Shown one piece after another: positions 1 through 6,584 of a stretch of 10,820 bases of DNA. Location of the stretch: contig JBEINZ010000091.1 in NCBI GenBank assembly GCA_040377825.1, positions 1-10,820 of the forward strand, written 5' to 3'. A program made the position numbers and the translations under genes. Source of the DNA: JBEINZ01 sp040377825. GTDB lineage: Bacteria; Pseudomonadota; Alphaproteobacteria; Rhizobiales; Ancalomicrobiaceae. How positions within the stretch are numbered: the first letter of the stretch is position 1; every line of letters begins with the position of its first letter. The notes under the pieces were generated by a model, which saw only the letters and a program-made list of their open reading frames with translations, had not been told where the DNA came from and did no database searches.

Positions 1-324
1 CGCCACGTAGATCTCACAATAAAATTGCATGATAAGGAGTTTTTTCGAACGGTTTTGCGAGCTTTACGGCGATATTGGCGAGCGCTTAATGCCATGTGTC
101 TGGTTCCCGGCTTGAAATCGGATCGCAACTAAAACGCGCTTTGACACTTTATTGTCGTCCTGTCGATGCGCTGCCCCCCCCAACGGGGCAAGATGCCCAG
201 GAAGTATCGGACCGCAAAAAGCCGCCCATCAGCCGCAGAGGCTGCCGGACCTGCGTCAATCGCATGACAAATCTGTGACGGGAAAATTACCTAGGACGGG
301 GCCAGACCAAAAATGCAGCAGAAG
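1..324. other. Left-edge stretch without a confident gene
   Basis: This stretch lies downstream of the aldo/keto reductase stop codon. On the plus strand, the frame beginning at base 1 stays open to a TAA at 130-132, giving 43 codons with a charged and aromatic composition. It could be the tail of a gene entering from the left, but I recognise no family in it. A 6-bp inverted repeat (TGCCCC at 172-177, GGGGCA at 185-190) flanks a C-run; it has no T-tract, so it is a poor terminator candidate. A perfect TTGACA at 141-146 has no matching -10 box. The GTG-started 60-codon frame at 96-278 has no ribosome binding site and no recognisable motif. No clear hairpin terminates the minus-strand unit here. 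Confidence 0.5.
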
Positions 325-1278
325 TTAAGTCGTGCTGGCCAAATTGAGGGCAGCAATGTCGTCGCTGCTCAGGGCAAGCGTCGCGGCCGAGGCGAGCGTC
401 GCCACCTGGTCTATCGAGGTCGCGCTGGCGATCGGCGCCGTTATGCAAGGCTGCGCCATGAGCCATGCAAGCGCCACCGCGCCCGGCGCGGTACCATGCT
501 GATCGGCAACACCGTCAAGTGCATCCAGGATGCGAAGGCCTTTGGGATTGAGATACGTTTGCACGATCTTCTGGCCGCGCGCGCTCTTGCCGGCATCCGC
601 GTCGGATCGGTACTTACCGGTCAAGAAACCTGACGCAAGCGCAAAATAAGGGATCACGCCGACCTCTCGGCGAAGGCAAAGCGGTTGGAGTTCAGCTTCG
701 AACGCGGCACGGGTGTAGAGATTGTATTCCGGCTGCAGCGAATCATACCGCGGGAAGCTTTTGGCCTCGGCACGATCGAGTGACTGGTTAAGACGCCCTG
801 GCGAAAAGTTGGAGGCGCCGATAACGCGGACCTTCCCAGCCTCGATCAAAGTCCGGTAGGCCTCCAACGTCTCCTCAACCGGGGTATTGAGATCGTCGCG
901 ATGAGATTGGTAGAGATCGATCGTATCGGTCTGCAGCCGTTTCAGCGATGCTTCGACCGCCCGTATGATGTAGGCACGCGACAATCCCTTTGCGTCCGGT
1001 CCCAACTCCGCCCCGACCTTGGTGGCAATCACGACGCGGTCTCGATTGCCGCGCTCGCGCATCCAGCGCCCGATGATGGTCTCTGATTCCCCGCCGGTAT
1101 TGCCCGCAACCCAGTGCGAATAGACATCGGCCGTATCGATGAAGTCGAAACCGGCGTCCAAAAACGCATCGAGCACGGCGAAGGACTGGCGCTCGTCGAT
1201 CGTCCAGCCGAAGACATTGCCCCCAAGGCAGAGTGGCGCGACATGGATTTCAGAACGGCCCAAGTGACGCTTCAGCAT
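325..1278 (-). CDS. Aldo/keto reductase family oxidoreductase
   Basis: This is a predicted cytoplasmic NADP(H)-dependent oxidoreductase of 317 aa, the usual length for the (beta/alpha)8-barrel AKR family. The catalytic tetrad is visible: D48 and Y53 in DTADVY, K87 in ATKVG, and H126 in LYQSHRDD. The N-terminus (LGRSEIHVAPLCLGG) and the GASNFSPGRL segment at 154-163 are typical of the AKR branch that includes glyceraldehyde-3-phosphate-reductase-like and general-stress AKRs. The ATG start is supported by AGAGGG at 1291..1286 with a 7-nt spacer. This ribosome binding site overlaps the stop codon of the upstream TetR gene by one base, and the genes are 12 bp apart, so they are very likely co-transcribed. 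The substrate is not readable from sequence. One possibility is that it reduces a 2-oxo or aldehyde product of the upstream aminotransferase. Confidence 0.92.
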   Translation of the reverse strand: MLKRHLGRSEIHVAPLCLGGNVFGWTIDERQSFAVLDAFLDAGFDFIDTADVYSHWVAGNTGGESETIIGRWMRERGNRDRVVIATKVGAELGPDAKGLSRAYIIRAVEASLKRLQTDTIDLYQSHRDDLNTPVEETLEAYRTLIEAGKVRVIGASNFSPGRLNQSLDRAEAKSFPRYDSLQPEYNLYTRAAFEAELQPLCLRREVGVIPYFALASGFLTGKYRSDADAGKSARGQKIVQTYLNPKGLRILDALDGVADQHGTAPGAVALAWLMAQPCITAPIASATSIDQVATLASAATLALSSDDIAALNLASTT

Positions 1279-1290
1279 GAGATCGCCCTC

Positions 1291-1977
1291 TCAGCCGACC
1301 TTCGGCGCCAGTGCGGCCAGCCGTTCCATCTCGATTGGTGGCCATTCTGCCGGCGGCATTCCCGCCCGTCCGAGTTCGCCGTCGATCCAATGGCGGCAGA
1401 GGATGACACCTTCCGCAGGTGGGTAGCTAAGCGGATTAAGGCACAGTTCGAGCCAAAGGCCATCGAGCATTGCAAAAAGACCGAGCGCCGCGCGTGCGGC
1501 ATCGAACTTGTCTGCGCCGGCCTGATGCGCAAATGCGGCAAGCTCCCGCTCGATAAGCGCGCGATACTCGCCGGCGGAGCGCTTCTGTATCTCGCGCAAT
1601 TCAGCGGAATGCGGAATCAGGCTCCAGAACACAACCCAAACACGAATGAGATCCTGATCGACGAGGAGGGGCGAAAAATAGGCGTCGAGATAGGCAGACA
1701 GACGCAGACGTGGATCCGGCCCGGCCGCATCAACACGCAGGCCCAACTTGCGCAAAATTTCGGTCGCCACTTGGTCGAAGCTCTGCGCGACCAGATCGTC
1801 GATGCTTACGAAATAATGATTGATGAGCCCGGCGGAGACGCCAGCCGCAGCTGCGATCCGACGTACCGACACGCCTGCATGACCGTTGGTGGCCAAACAG
1901 TCGATCGTCGCCCGGATGAGGAGGGCTCTGCGCTCGTCGGGCAAGCCGCGATGAAACTTTGGTTCAACCTTCGCCAT
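1291..1977 (-). CDS. TetR-family transcriptional regulator, BetI-like
   Basis: This is a predicted DNA-binding repressor of 228 aa. Residues about 14-60 form a TetR-type helix-turn-helix domain; its recognition segment is SVRRIAAAAGVSAGLINHYF (37-56). The C-terminal ligand and dimerisation half contains a WVVFWSLIPHSAELREIQ stretch (114-131) that resembles BetI, the choline-responsive repressor. The BetI-like label is by resemblance only; there are no bet genes in the window, so choline should not be assumed as ligand. I chose the ATG at 1977 because it gives the short MAKVEPKF lead typical of BetI proteins. An in-frame GTG at 2013 would add 12 residues and sit only 22 bp from the aminotransferase stop. 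The gene lies between the aminotransferase and the AKR in one direction, so it probably controls its own operon. Confidence 0.88.
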   Translation of the reverse strand: MAKVEPKFHRGLPDERRALLIRATIDCLATNGHAGVSVRRIAAAAGVSAGLINHYFVSIDDLVAQSFDQVATEILRKLGLRVDAAGPDPRLRLSAYLDAYFSPLLVDQDLIRVWVVFWSLIPHSAELREIQKRSAGEYRALIERELAAFAHQAGADKFDAARAALGLFAMLDGLWLELCLNPLSYPPAEGVILCRHWIDGELGRAGMPPAEWPPIEMERLAALAPKVG

Positions 1978-2035
1978 CGTCTCAAACCCGTCTTTCCGAA
2001 GATATTTGATCACAATACGTCATCCAGATTGCGCT

Positions 2036-3217
2036 TCAAGTCAGTAGGAGGTGTTCGGCGAGATTTCGAATGCGCTGGCATCCTTCGACGATGGCATTTT
2101 CGCTGGCGGCGAAAGAAATTCGAATGTGGTCTCGAGCAGCACGACCGAAAGCAGCGCCATCCAACACCGAAACGCTCTCGCTATTGAACAATGAGGCGGC
2201 AAACTGCGCGCCATTCAAACCCGTCGCGCCCACATCGATCATCATGAACATTCCGGCCGTTGGGGGAAGCACGGAAAGGCCGGGCACGCCCTCAAGCGCC
2301 GTCGTCGCTATTGCCGCGCGCGCCGCGTAAATCGCCGTCATCGCTCGCGGTACATCGGTCGCCTCCACGATTGCCGCATAAGCCGCTTCTTGGATGAACC
2401 CGGGCAACCCGTAGAGCATGGCCAAGGCTAAACGCTCACCGTGATCAATCAGCTCTCGCGGCCCCACCAGCCACCCGGTACGCCAACCGGTCATGGCATG
2501 TGACTTGGACAAACTTCCAACAGTGAGGACCCGCTCGGCCGCACCCGCCTGAGCTGCAAACGGTACGAAGCCACCCTTGAACACCAAATCCCCATAGACT
2601 TCATCCGCAACGATCCAAAGATCATGACGTATCGCGAGTTCAAGAATTGCGGCGCGCTCATCGGAATTCAGGATCGTGCCGGCCGGATTGTTCGGGTTAG
2701 AGAAAAAGATTGCTTTGGTCCTCGCGCTGACGGCTGCGTCCAGGCCGGCTTGATCAACGCGAAAGCCCGAACCGGGCAGAGGCGCCAGATTGATAATCGT
2801 CGCACCGGCAGCCCCAAGCAGAGCCGGGTAAGTTACATAGGCCGGCTCAAAAACGAGAACTTCATCGCCGGGCTCCAGAATCAACTGCGCTGCGACGAAC
2901 AGCGCGTTTTGGGCTCCGCTCGTGACAAGTACATTGCGCCATTCAGTGGTTTGCCCAACAGCGGCGGCGTGCCGGTCGGCGATGGCCTCGCGCAGATGTC
3001 GCCGACCAGGAACGTCAGCATAGTGGGTATCACCGTTACGCAATGCGGCGATGGCTTTGTCGACGATAAGGGCGGGCGTATCGAGATCGGGATCACCAAC
3101 GCTCAGGACAATCACATCCTCGCCACGCTTCTGAGCCTCCACGGCCCTGAAGTGATTTTCCCAAGCATCGGCGCCGGGACCAGCAACCCGATCGACCAAG
3201 GAAGAAAAGCGAGGCAT
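2036..3217 (-). CDS. Pyridoxal-phosphate aminotransferase, class I/II (fold type I)
   Basis: This is a predicted cytoplasmic PLP-dependent aminotransferase of 393 aa, full length for the AspC-like family. Key residues are visible: N176 in SNPNNPAG, D205 and Y208 in VADEVYGD, the Schiff-base lysine K238 in SLSKSHAMTGWRTGW, R246 in the same segment, and the carboxylate-binding R366 in HIRISFA. The N-terminal substrate loop includes LSVGDPDLDTP (38-48). The ATG at 3217 is preceded by GGAG and AGGA in CTGGAGTTAGGAAAA. It is the first gene of a three-gene minus-strand unit with the BetI-like regulator and the aldo/keto reductase. Automatic annotation would probably call it an aspartate or aromatic aminotransferase, but amino donor and acceptor cannot be decided here. 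Nothing shows a functional link to the methylamine genes upstream. Confidence 0.92.
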   Translation of the reverse strand: MPRFSSLVDRVAGPGADAWENHFRAVEAQKRGEDVIVLSVGDPDLDTPALIVDKAIAALRNGDTHYADVPGRRHLREAIADRHAAAVGQTTEWRNVLVTSGAQNALFVAAQLILEPGDEVLVFEPAYVTYPALLGAAGATIINLAPLPGSGFRVDQAGLDAAVSARTKAIFFSNPNNPAGTILNSDERAAILELAIRHDLWIVADEVYGDLVFKGGFVPFAAQAGAAERVLTVGSLSKSHAMTGWRTGWLVGPRELIDHGERLALAMLYGLPGFIQEAAYAAIVEATDVPRAMTAIYAARAAIATTALEGVPGLSVLPPTAGMFMMIDVGATGLNGAQFAASLFNSESVSVLDGAAFGRAARDHIRISFAASENAIVEGCQRIRNLAEHLLLT

Positions 3218-3258
3218 TTTTCCTAACTCCAGACTTCAGTCCGAAGAGTAATAGCTTA

Positions 3259-3280
3259 CTGCACGCTCGTTCAAGTGCAA
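3259..3280. promoter_or_regulatory. Candidate operator upstream of the aminotransferase unit
   Basis: An inverted repeat TGCAC-N10-GTGCA occupies 3260-3264 and 3275-3279, about 43-62 bp upstream of the aminotransferase start. It sits between the infA terminator and the gene, where the promoter of the aminotransferase-TetR-AKR unit must lie. A TetR-family dimer would be a reasonable binder, since TetR operators are commonly palindromes with short spacers. The arms are only 5 bp, so chance is a real alternative. No convincing sigma-70 promoter was found; a weak pair on the minus strand is TTGAAC and TATTAC with a 15-nt spacer. Confidence 0.25.
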
Positions 3281-3376
3281 ACGTACCTAATCAGTATCGA
3301 ACCGAGGACGCGCGTAGAATTTTCATTGGATATGATGCTGAAAAGTCTCAAACAATTACTCACACATATACATAGA

Positions 3377-3411
3377 TAAAAAGACCCGCCTCGCAGTCGC
3401 GGGCAGGTCTC
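3377..3411 (-). terminator. Rho-independent terminator of infA
   Basis: Read on the minus strand, bases 3410 to 3382 form an imperfect GC-rich hairpin. The outer arms are AGACC and GGTCT, then one C/A mismatch, then GCC paired with GGC, around a 9-11 nt loop. The stem is followed directly by a run of five T residues (3382-3378, partly shared with the stem base) and an AT-rich stretch. This is a good intrinsic terminator 63 bp downstream of the infA stop. It separates infA from the aminotransferase unit, which therefore needs its own promoter in 3218-3376. Confidence 0.85.
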
Positions 3412-3473
3412 AACTCATGCTTATGGAGATTTGCGCAAATAACAGAAACGTCCGTCGTCTGCTCTCAATTCAA

Positions 3474-3767
3474 CTAGCGGCGTCGAGCCGGACGCGGCGG
3501 CGCACGACGCGCCGTCGCAGCAGCCGCGCCGTCGGGCCCGCCACGAACTTCGCGATGGCGAAACACAAGTCGACCCTTGTCGAGATCATAGGGCGACATC
3601 TCGACCGTCACCCGATCTCCGGCCAAGGTCTTGATCCGGTTACGCTTCATGCGGCCGGCGGTATACGCCACCATGCTGTGGCCGTTCTCCAATTCGACAC
3701 GGAACCGGCCGTCCGGCAGGATTTCCGTAACGAGCCCTTCGAACTGGATCAATTCTTCCTTCGCCAT
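3474..3767 (-). CDS. infA: Translation initiation factor IF-1, paralogue with basic C-terminal tail
   Basis: IF-1 binds the A site of the 30S subunit during initiation together with IF-2 and IF-3. Residues 1-72 form the S1-like OB fold, with a highly recognisable IF-1 sequence: MAKEELIQFEG at the start, VAYTAGRMKRNRIKTLAGD (33-51) and VTVEMSPYDLDKGRLVFR (53-70). The ATG at 3767 is chosen because it matches the universal MAKE start. A longer frame reaching 3884 adds 39 unlike residues and is rejected. A GGAG lies about 13 nt upstream. The protein is 97 aa against about 72 for the standard factor; the extra tail (73-97) is alanine, proline and arginine rich, with seven arginines. Such extended copies occur as second IF-1 genes in Rhizobiales, so a housekeeping infA may exist elsewhere. 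It lies 141 bp downstream of gmaS. Confidence 0.95.
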   Translation of the reverse strand: MAKEELIQFEGLVTEILPDGRFRVELENGHSMVAYTAGRMKRNRIKTLAGDRVTVEMSPYDLDKGRLVFRHREVRGGPDGAAAATARRAPPRPARRR

Positions 3768-3830
3768 GTGGTCGTCGTCTCTCCGCGTGCAACGCACAGC
3801 CCAAACAAAAGTCGAAAATTCGATCGACCC

Positions 3831-3858
3831 GATATAGGCCGAAGGCGACAAAATGCAA
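3831..3858 (-). promoter_or_regulatory. Sigma-70-type promoter of infA
   Basis: On the minus strand, TTGCAT at 3858-3853 serves as -35 and TATATC at 3836-3831 as -10, separated by 16 nt. The expected start of transcription is near 3824, leaving a leader of about 57 nt before the infA ATG. This is the best promoter match between gmaS and infA and would let infA be expressed independently of the methylamine cluster. Confidence 0.6.
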
Positions 3859-3888
3859 GCGCGACGATGCCTTGATCGTTGCATGCAA
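3859..3888. repeat. Palindrome and short inverted repeat between gmaS and infA
   Basis: The perfect 10-bp palindrome TTGCATGCAA lies at 3879-3888. Next to it on the minus strand is the inverted repeat ACGAT-CAAGGC-ATCGT, extended by GC/GC after one mismatch. It begins about 27 nt past the gmaS stop and just before the infA -35 box. It could be a weak terminator for the methylamine operon, although it has no proper T-tract, or an operator for infA. No regulator can be assigned. Confidence 0.3.
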
Positions 3889-3908
3889 ATTCTTGACCTG
3901 CCGAAAAA

Positions 3909-5210
3909 TCAGCAGTCGAGCGTGGTCTCTCGCTCCCAGGACGACAAGTGACGCGCGTATGCGTTCCAGTCCTGGTGTTTAAGTTTCGCATAGGCGGTCA
4001 CGAAATCGGTGCCGAGCCCGGCTGAAAGAACGTCCGAGGCCTCAAACGCACGGAGCGCATCAAGAAGATTAAGCGGAAGACGTTTCGCGTCTTTCACGGT
4101 ATGGCCGTCTGTATACATGTTTATGTCGAGACGCTGGCCTGGATCGCGGCCGGCCACAATCCCGTCAAGACCAGCAACGAGAAGGCCCGCCTGCAACAAA
4201 TACGGATTGACGGCTCCATCGGCAAGTCGGAATTCGAAGCGCCCGGCATCCGGGATACGGATCATGTGGGTGCGATTATTGCCGGTGTAGGTCACCGTGT
4301 TCGGCGCCCATGTCGCACCGGAGAGCGTGCGCGGCGCATTGATGCGCTTGTAGGAATTCACCGTGGGATTGGTGATCGCAGCCAGCGCCTCGGCATTGTG
4401 CACGAGCCCGCCGATGAACTTGTAGCCGAGCGCGGACACGCCGAGCGGCCCATCGGGGTCTGCGAAGAGATTGGTGGTGCCCTGCCAGAGCGAGACATGG
4501 GCATGGCAGCCATTGCCGGTCAGGTTGGCGAAGGGCTTGGGCATGAAGGTGGCGCGCAGGCCGTGCTTCTCGGCGATCGACTTGACCATGTACTTGAAAA
4601 AGGCATGGCGATCAGCGGTCTTAAGGGCCGTATCGTATTCCCAATTCATTTCGAATTGACCGTTCGCGTCTTCATGGTCGTTCTGATAGGGATTCCAGCC
4701 AAGCCCAAGCATCGCGTCGCAGATTTCAGTAATCACCTCATAGCGGCGCATCAGCGCCATCTGATCGTAGCAGGGCTTTTCCTGCGTATCGGCGGCATCG
4801 GATACGGCGCGCCCATCCGGCGTCACTAAGAAATACTCGCACTCCACGCCCGACTTCAGTTCGTAACCGCGTTCGGCGGCGGCGGCTATGACGCGCCTCA
4901 GCGTGTTGCGTGGCGCCTGCGCGACCTCCTTGCCGTCCATCCAGAGGTCGGCAGCGAGCCAGCCGACCTCTGGCTTCCATGGCAACTGGATGAGGCTTTC
5001 AGGATCGGGCACCGCGAAGAGATCGGAATTCGCCGGCGACATGTCGAGCCAAGTCGCGAAGCCGGCGAAGCCGGCGCCAGCCCTTGACATTTCGCCGATC
5101 GCCGCGGCCGGAACAAGTTTCGATCGCTGCGTGCCAAACAGGTCGGTGTAGGAAATCAGAAAATACTTTATCCCGCGTTCTTTAGCCGCCTTAACCAGAT
5201 CCGTGGTCAT
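3909..5210 (-). CDS. gmaS: Gamma-glutamylmethylamide synthetase (glutamine-synthetase family)
   Basis: The predicted reaction is glutamate + methylamine + ATP to gamma-glutamylmethylamide, the entry step of the NMG pathway. The protein is 433 aa with a complete glutamine synthetase fold. Metal and substrate residues are visible: E123 and E125 in GVECEYF, E180 and E187 in HEDANGQFEMNW, H236 and H238 in NGCHAHVSLW, R289 in NSYKRI, R313 and R318 in NNRTHMIRIP, and E326/R328 in RFEFRLAD. The NLYDLPP adenylylation motif of GlnA is not conserved; the matching stretch reads DINMYTDGHTVKDA. Sequence alone cannot separate GmaS from GlnT-type glutamine synthetases. The call rests on adjacency to mgsABC and mgdCD. 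The ATG at 5210 follows AGGGGGA with a 4-nt gap, and mgsC ends 24 bp upstream. Confidence 0.88.
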   Translation of the reverse strand: MTTDLVKAAKERGIKYFLISYTDLFGTQRSKLVPAAAIGEMSRAGAGFAGFATWLDMSPANSDLFAVPDPESLIQLPWKPEVGWLAADLWMDGKEVAQAPRNTLRRVIAAAAERGYELKSGVECEYFLVTPDGRAVSDAADTQEKPCYDQMALMRRYEVITEICDAMLGLGWNPYQNDHEDANGQFEMNWEYDTALKTADRHAFFKYMVKSIAEKHGLRATFMPKPFANLTGNGCHAHVSLWQGTTNLFADPDGPLGVSALGYKFIGGLVHNAEALAAITNPTVNSYKRINAPRTLSGATWAPNTVTYTGNNRTHMIRIPDAGRFEFRLADGAVNPYLLQAGLLVAGLDGIVAGRDPGQRLDINMYTDGHTVKDAKRLPLNLLDALRAFEASDVLSAGLGTDFVTAYAKLKHQDWNAYARHLSSWERETTLDC

Positions 5211-5234
5211 TCAATCCCCCTGCCCCCTGCTCTT

Positions 5235-6572
5235 TCAGAAACTCTTGGTAACGCCAGGTATCCAATCAGTCCCGGCAAGCGGTACGCGCGCCATGGCGGC
5301 GGCTTCGATCGTCAGGGCCACGAGATCTTCCGGTTCGAGATTGTGCAGGTGGCTTTTGCCGCAAGCGCGCGCGATCGTTTGCGCTTCCAAGGTCAACACC
5401 GTGAGATAGTTCGCGAGCCGACGGCCGGCGAGAATCGGATCGAGCCGCGCGGACAGCAGCGGATCCTGCGTCGTGATGCCGGCGGGGTCGCGCCCCTCAT
5501 GCCAGTCGTCGTAGGCTCCCGCCGTGGAGCCGAGCGCGGCATAGTCCGCCTCGTAGGCCGGGTCATTGTCGCCGATGGCAACCAAGGCGGCGGTTCCGAT
5601 CGCGACAGCGTCAGCGCCAAGCGCCAAAGCCTTGGCAACGTCGGCGCCATTGCGGATGCCACCGGAGACGACGAGTTGGACTTTGCGATGCATCCCAAGT
5701 TCCTGCAGCGCCTGCACGGCTTGGCGCACGGCCGCTAGCGTCGGGATGCCGACATTCTCGATGAACACCTCCTGCGTGGCGGCCGTGCCGCCCTGCATGC
5801 CGTCGACCACCACCACGTCGGCGCCCGACTTAACCGCCAGCGCCGTATCGAAATACGGCCTCGCGGCGCCGACCTTGACGTAGATCGGCTTTTCCCAGTC
5901 GGTGATCTCGCGAAGTTCCTCGATCTTTATCTCAAGATCGTCCGGGCCAGTCCAATCTGGATGCCGGCAGGCGGAGCGCTGATCGATGCCTTCGGGAAGC
6001 GTGCGCATCGCGGCCACCCGCTCGGAGATCTTCTGACCGAGCAGCATGCCGCCGCCACCGGGCTTCGCGCCCTGCCCGACAACCACCTCGATCGCATCCG
6101 CCCGACGAAGGTCGTCCGGGTTCATTCCATAGCGCGAGGGGAGCACCTGATAGACCAGTGTCTCGGAGTGCACGCGCTCCTCGTCGGTCATGCCGCCGTC
6201 GCCGGTCGTGGTCGACGTCCCCATCGCCGTCGCGCCGCGCCCAAGTGCTTCCTTGGCATTGGCGGAGAGCGAGCCGAAGCTCATGCCGGCGATCGTCACG
6301 GGGATTTTCAGCTCGATCGGCTTCTTGGCAAAACGCGTGCCCAGGACGACGTCCGTGCCGCATCGTTCCCGATACCCCTCCAGCGGATAACGGCTGATCG
6401 AGGCCCCGAGGAAGAGTAGATCGTCGAAATGCGGCACCTTGCGCTTCGCGCCGCCGCCGCGGATATCATAAAGCCCGGTCGCGGCCGCGCGCCGGATTTC
6501 CGAGAGCGTATAGTCGTCGAACGTGGCGGACTTACGCGGCACGGTTGGGGGGATGCGGGGGCGATCGGTCAT
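5235..6572 (-). CDS. mgsC: N-methylglutamate synthase subunit C, FMN-binding glutamate synthase domain
   Basis: This is a 445-aa stand-alone version of the FMN-binding synthase domain of GltB (also called GlxD). Visible signatures are GMSFGSLSANAKEAL (96-110), the glycine-rich GQGAKPGGGGMLLG (166-179), YVKVGAARPYF (231-241) and SGGIRNGADVAKALALGADA (303-322), the phosphate-binding end of the barrel. With MgsA and MgsB it is predicted to form NMG synthase, which passes the methylamine group onto a 2-oxoglutarate-derived acceptor. The cysteines that hold the [3Fe-4S] cluster in GltB are absent: the stretch before the conserved TTQDP reads DDWHEGRDPAGI (355-366), and the only cysteines are C71, C202 and C404. 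The ATG at 6572 has a GAAGGA ribosome binding site that overlaps the mgsB stop, and the two genes are 12 bp apart. Confidence 0.92.
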   Translation of the reverse strand: MTDRPRIPPTVPRKSATFDDYTLSEIRRAAATGLYDIRGGGAKRKVPHFDDLLFLGASISRYPLEGYRERCGTDVVLGTRFAKKPIELKIPVTIAGMSFGSLSANAKEALGRGATAMGTSTTTGDGGMTDEERVHSETLVYQVLPSRYGMNPDDLRRADAIEVVVGQGAKPGGGGMLLGQKISERVAAMRTLPEGIDQRSACRHPDWTGPDDLEIKIEELREITDWEKPIYVKVGAARPYFDTALAVKSGADVVVVDGMQGGTAATQEVFIENVGIPTLAAVRQAVQALQELGMHRKVQLVVSGGIRNGADVAKALALGADAVAIGTAALVAIGDNDPAYEADYAALGSTAGAYDDWHEGRDPAGITTQDPLLSARLDPILAGRRLANYLTVLTLEAQTIARACGKSHLHNLEPEDLVALTIEAAAMARVPLAGTDWIPGVTKSF

Positions 6573-6584
6573 CCGCGCGATCCT

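Noticed and set aside
172..190. TGCCCC/GGGGCA hairpin as a terminator
   Set aside because: The stem is short and no T-run follows on either strand.
96..278. A 60-codon plus-strand frame with GTG start near the left edge
   Set aside because: There is no ribosome binding site and no motif, and the composition looks random.
1114..2187. A 357-codon plus-strand open frame lying antisense to the aldo/keto reductase, TetR and aminotransferase genes
   Set aside because: It spans parts of three well-supported genes on the other strand, has no recognisable domain and contains the odd composition expected of an antisense frame in GC-rich DNA.
2624..3226. A 200-codon plus-strand open frame antisense to the aminotransferase
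   Set aside because: It mirrors an intact PLP enzyme gene and has no ribosome binding site or motif of its own.
3474..3884. Longer 136-aa version of IF-1 starting at 3884
   Set aside because: The added 39 residues are unlike IF-1 and would cover the infA promoter; the MAKE start at 3767 matches the family.
4101..4829. A 242-codon plus-strand open frame antisense to gmaS
   Set aside because: It is fully inside gmaS, whose catalytic motifs are intact, and its translation shows no family features.
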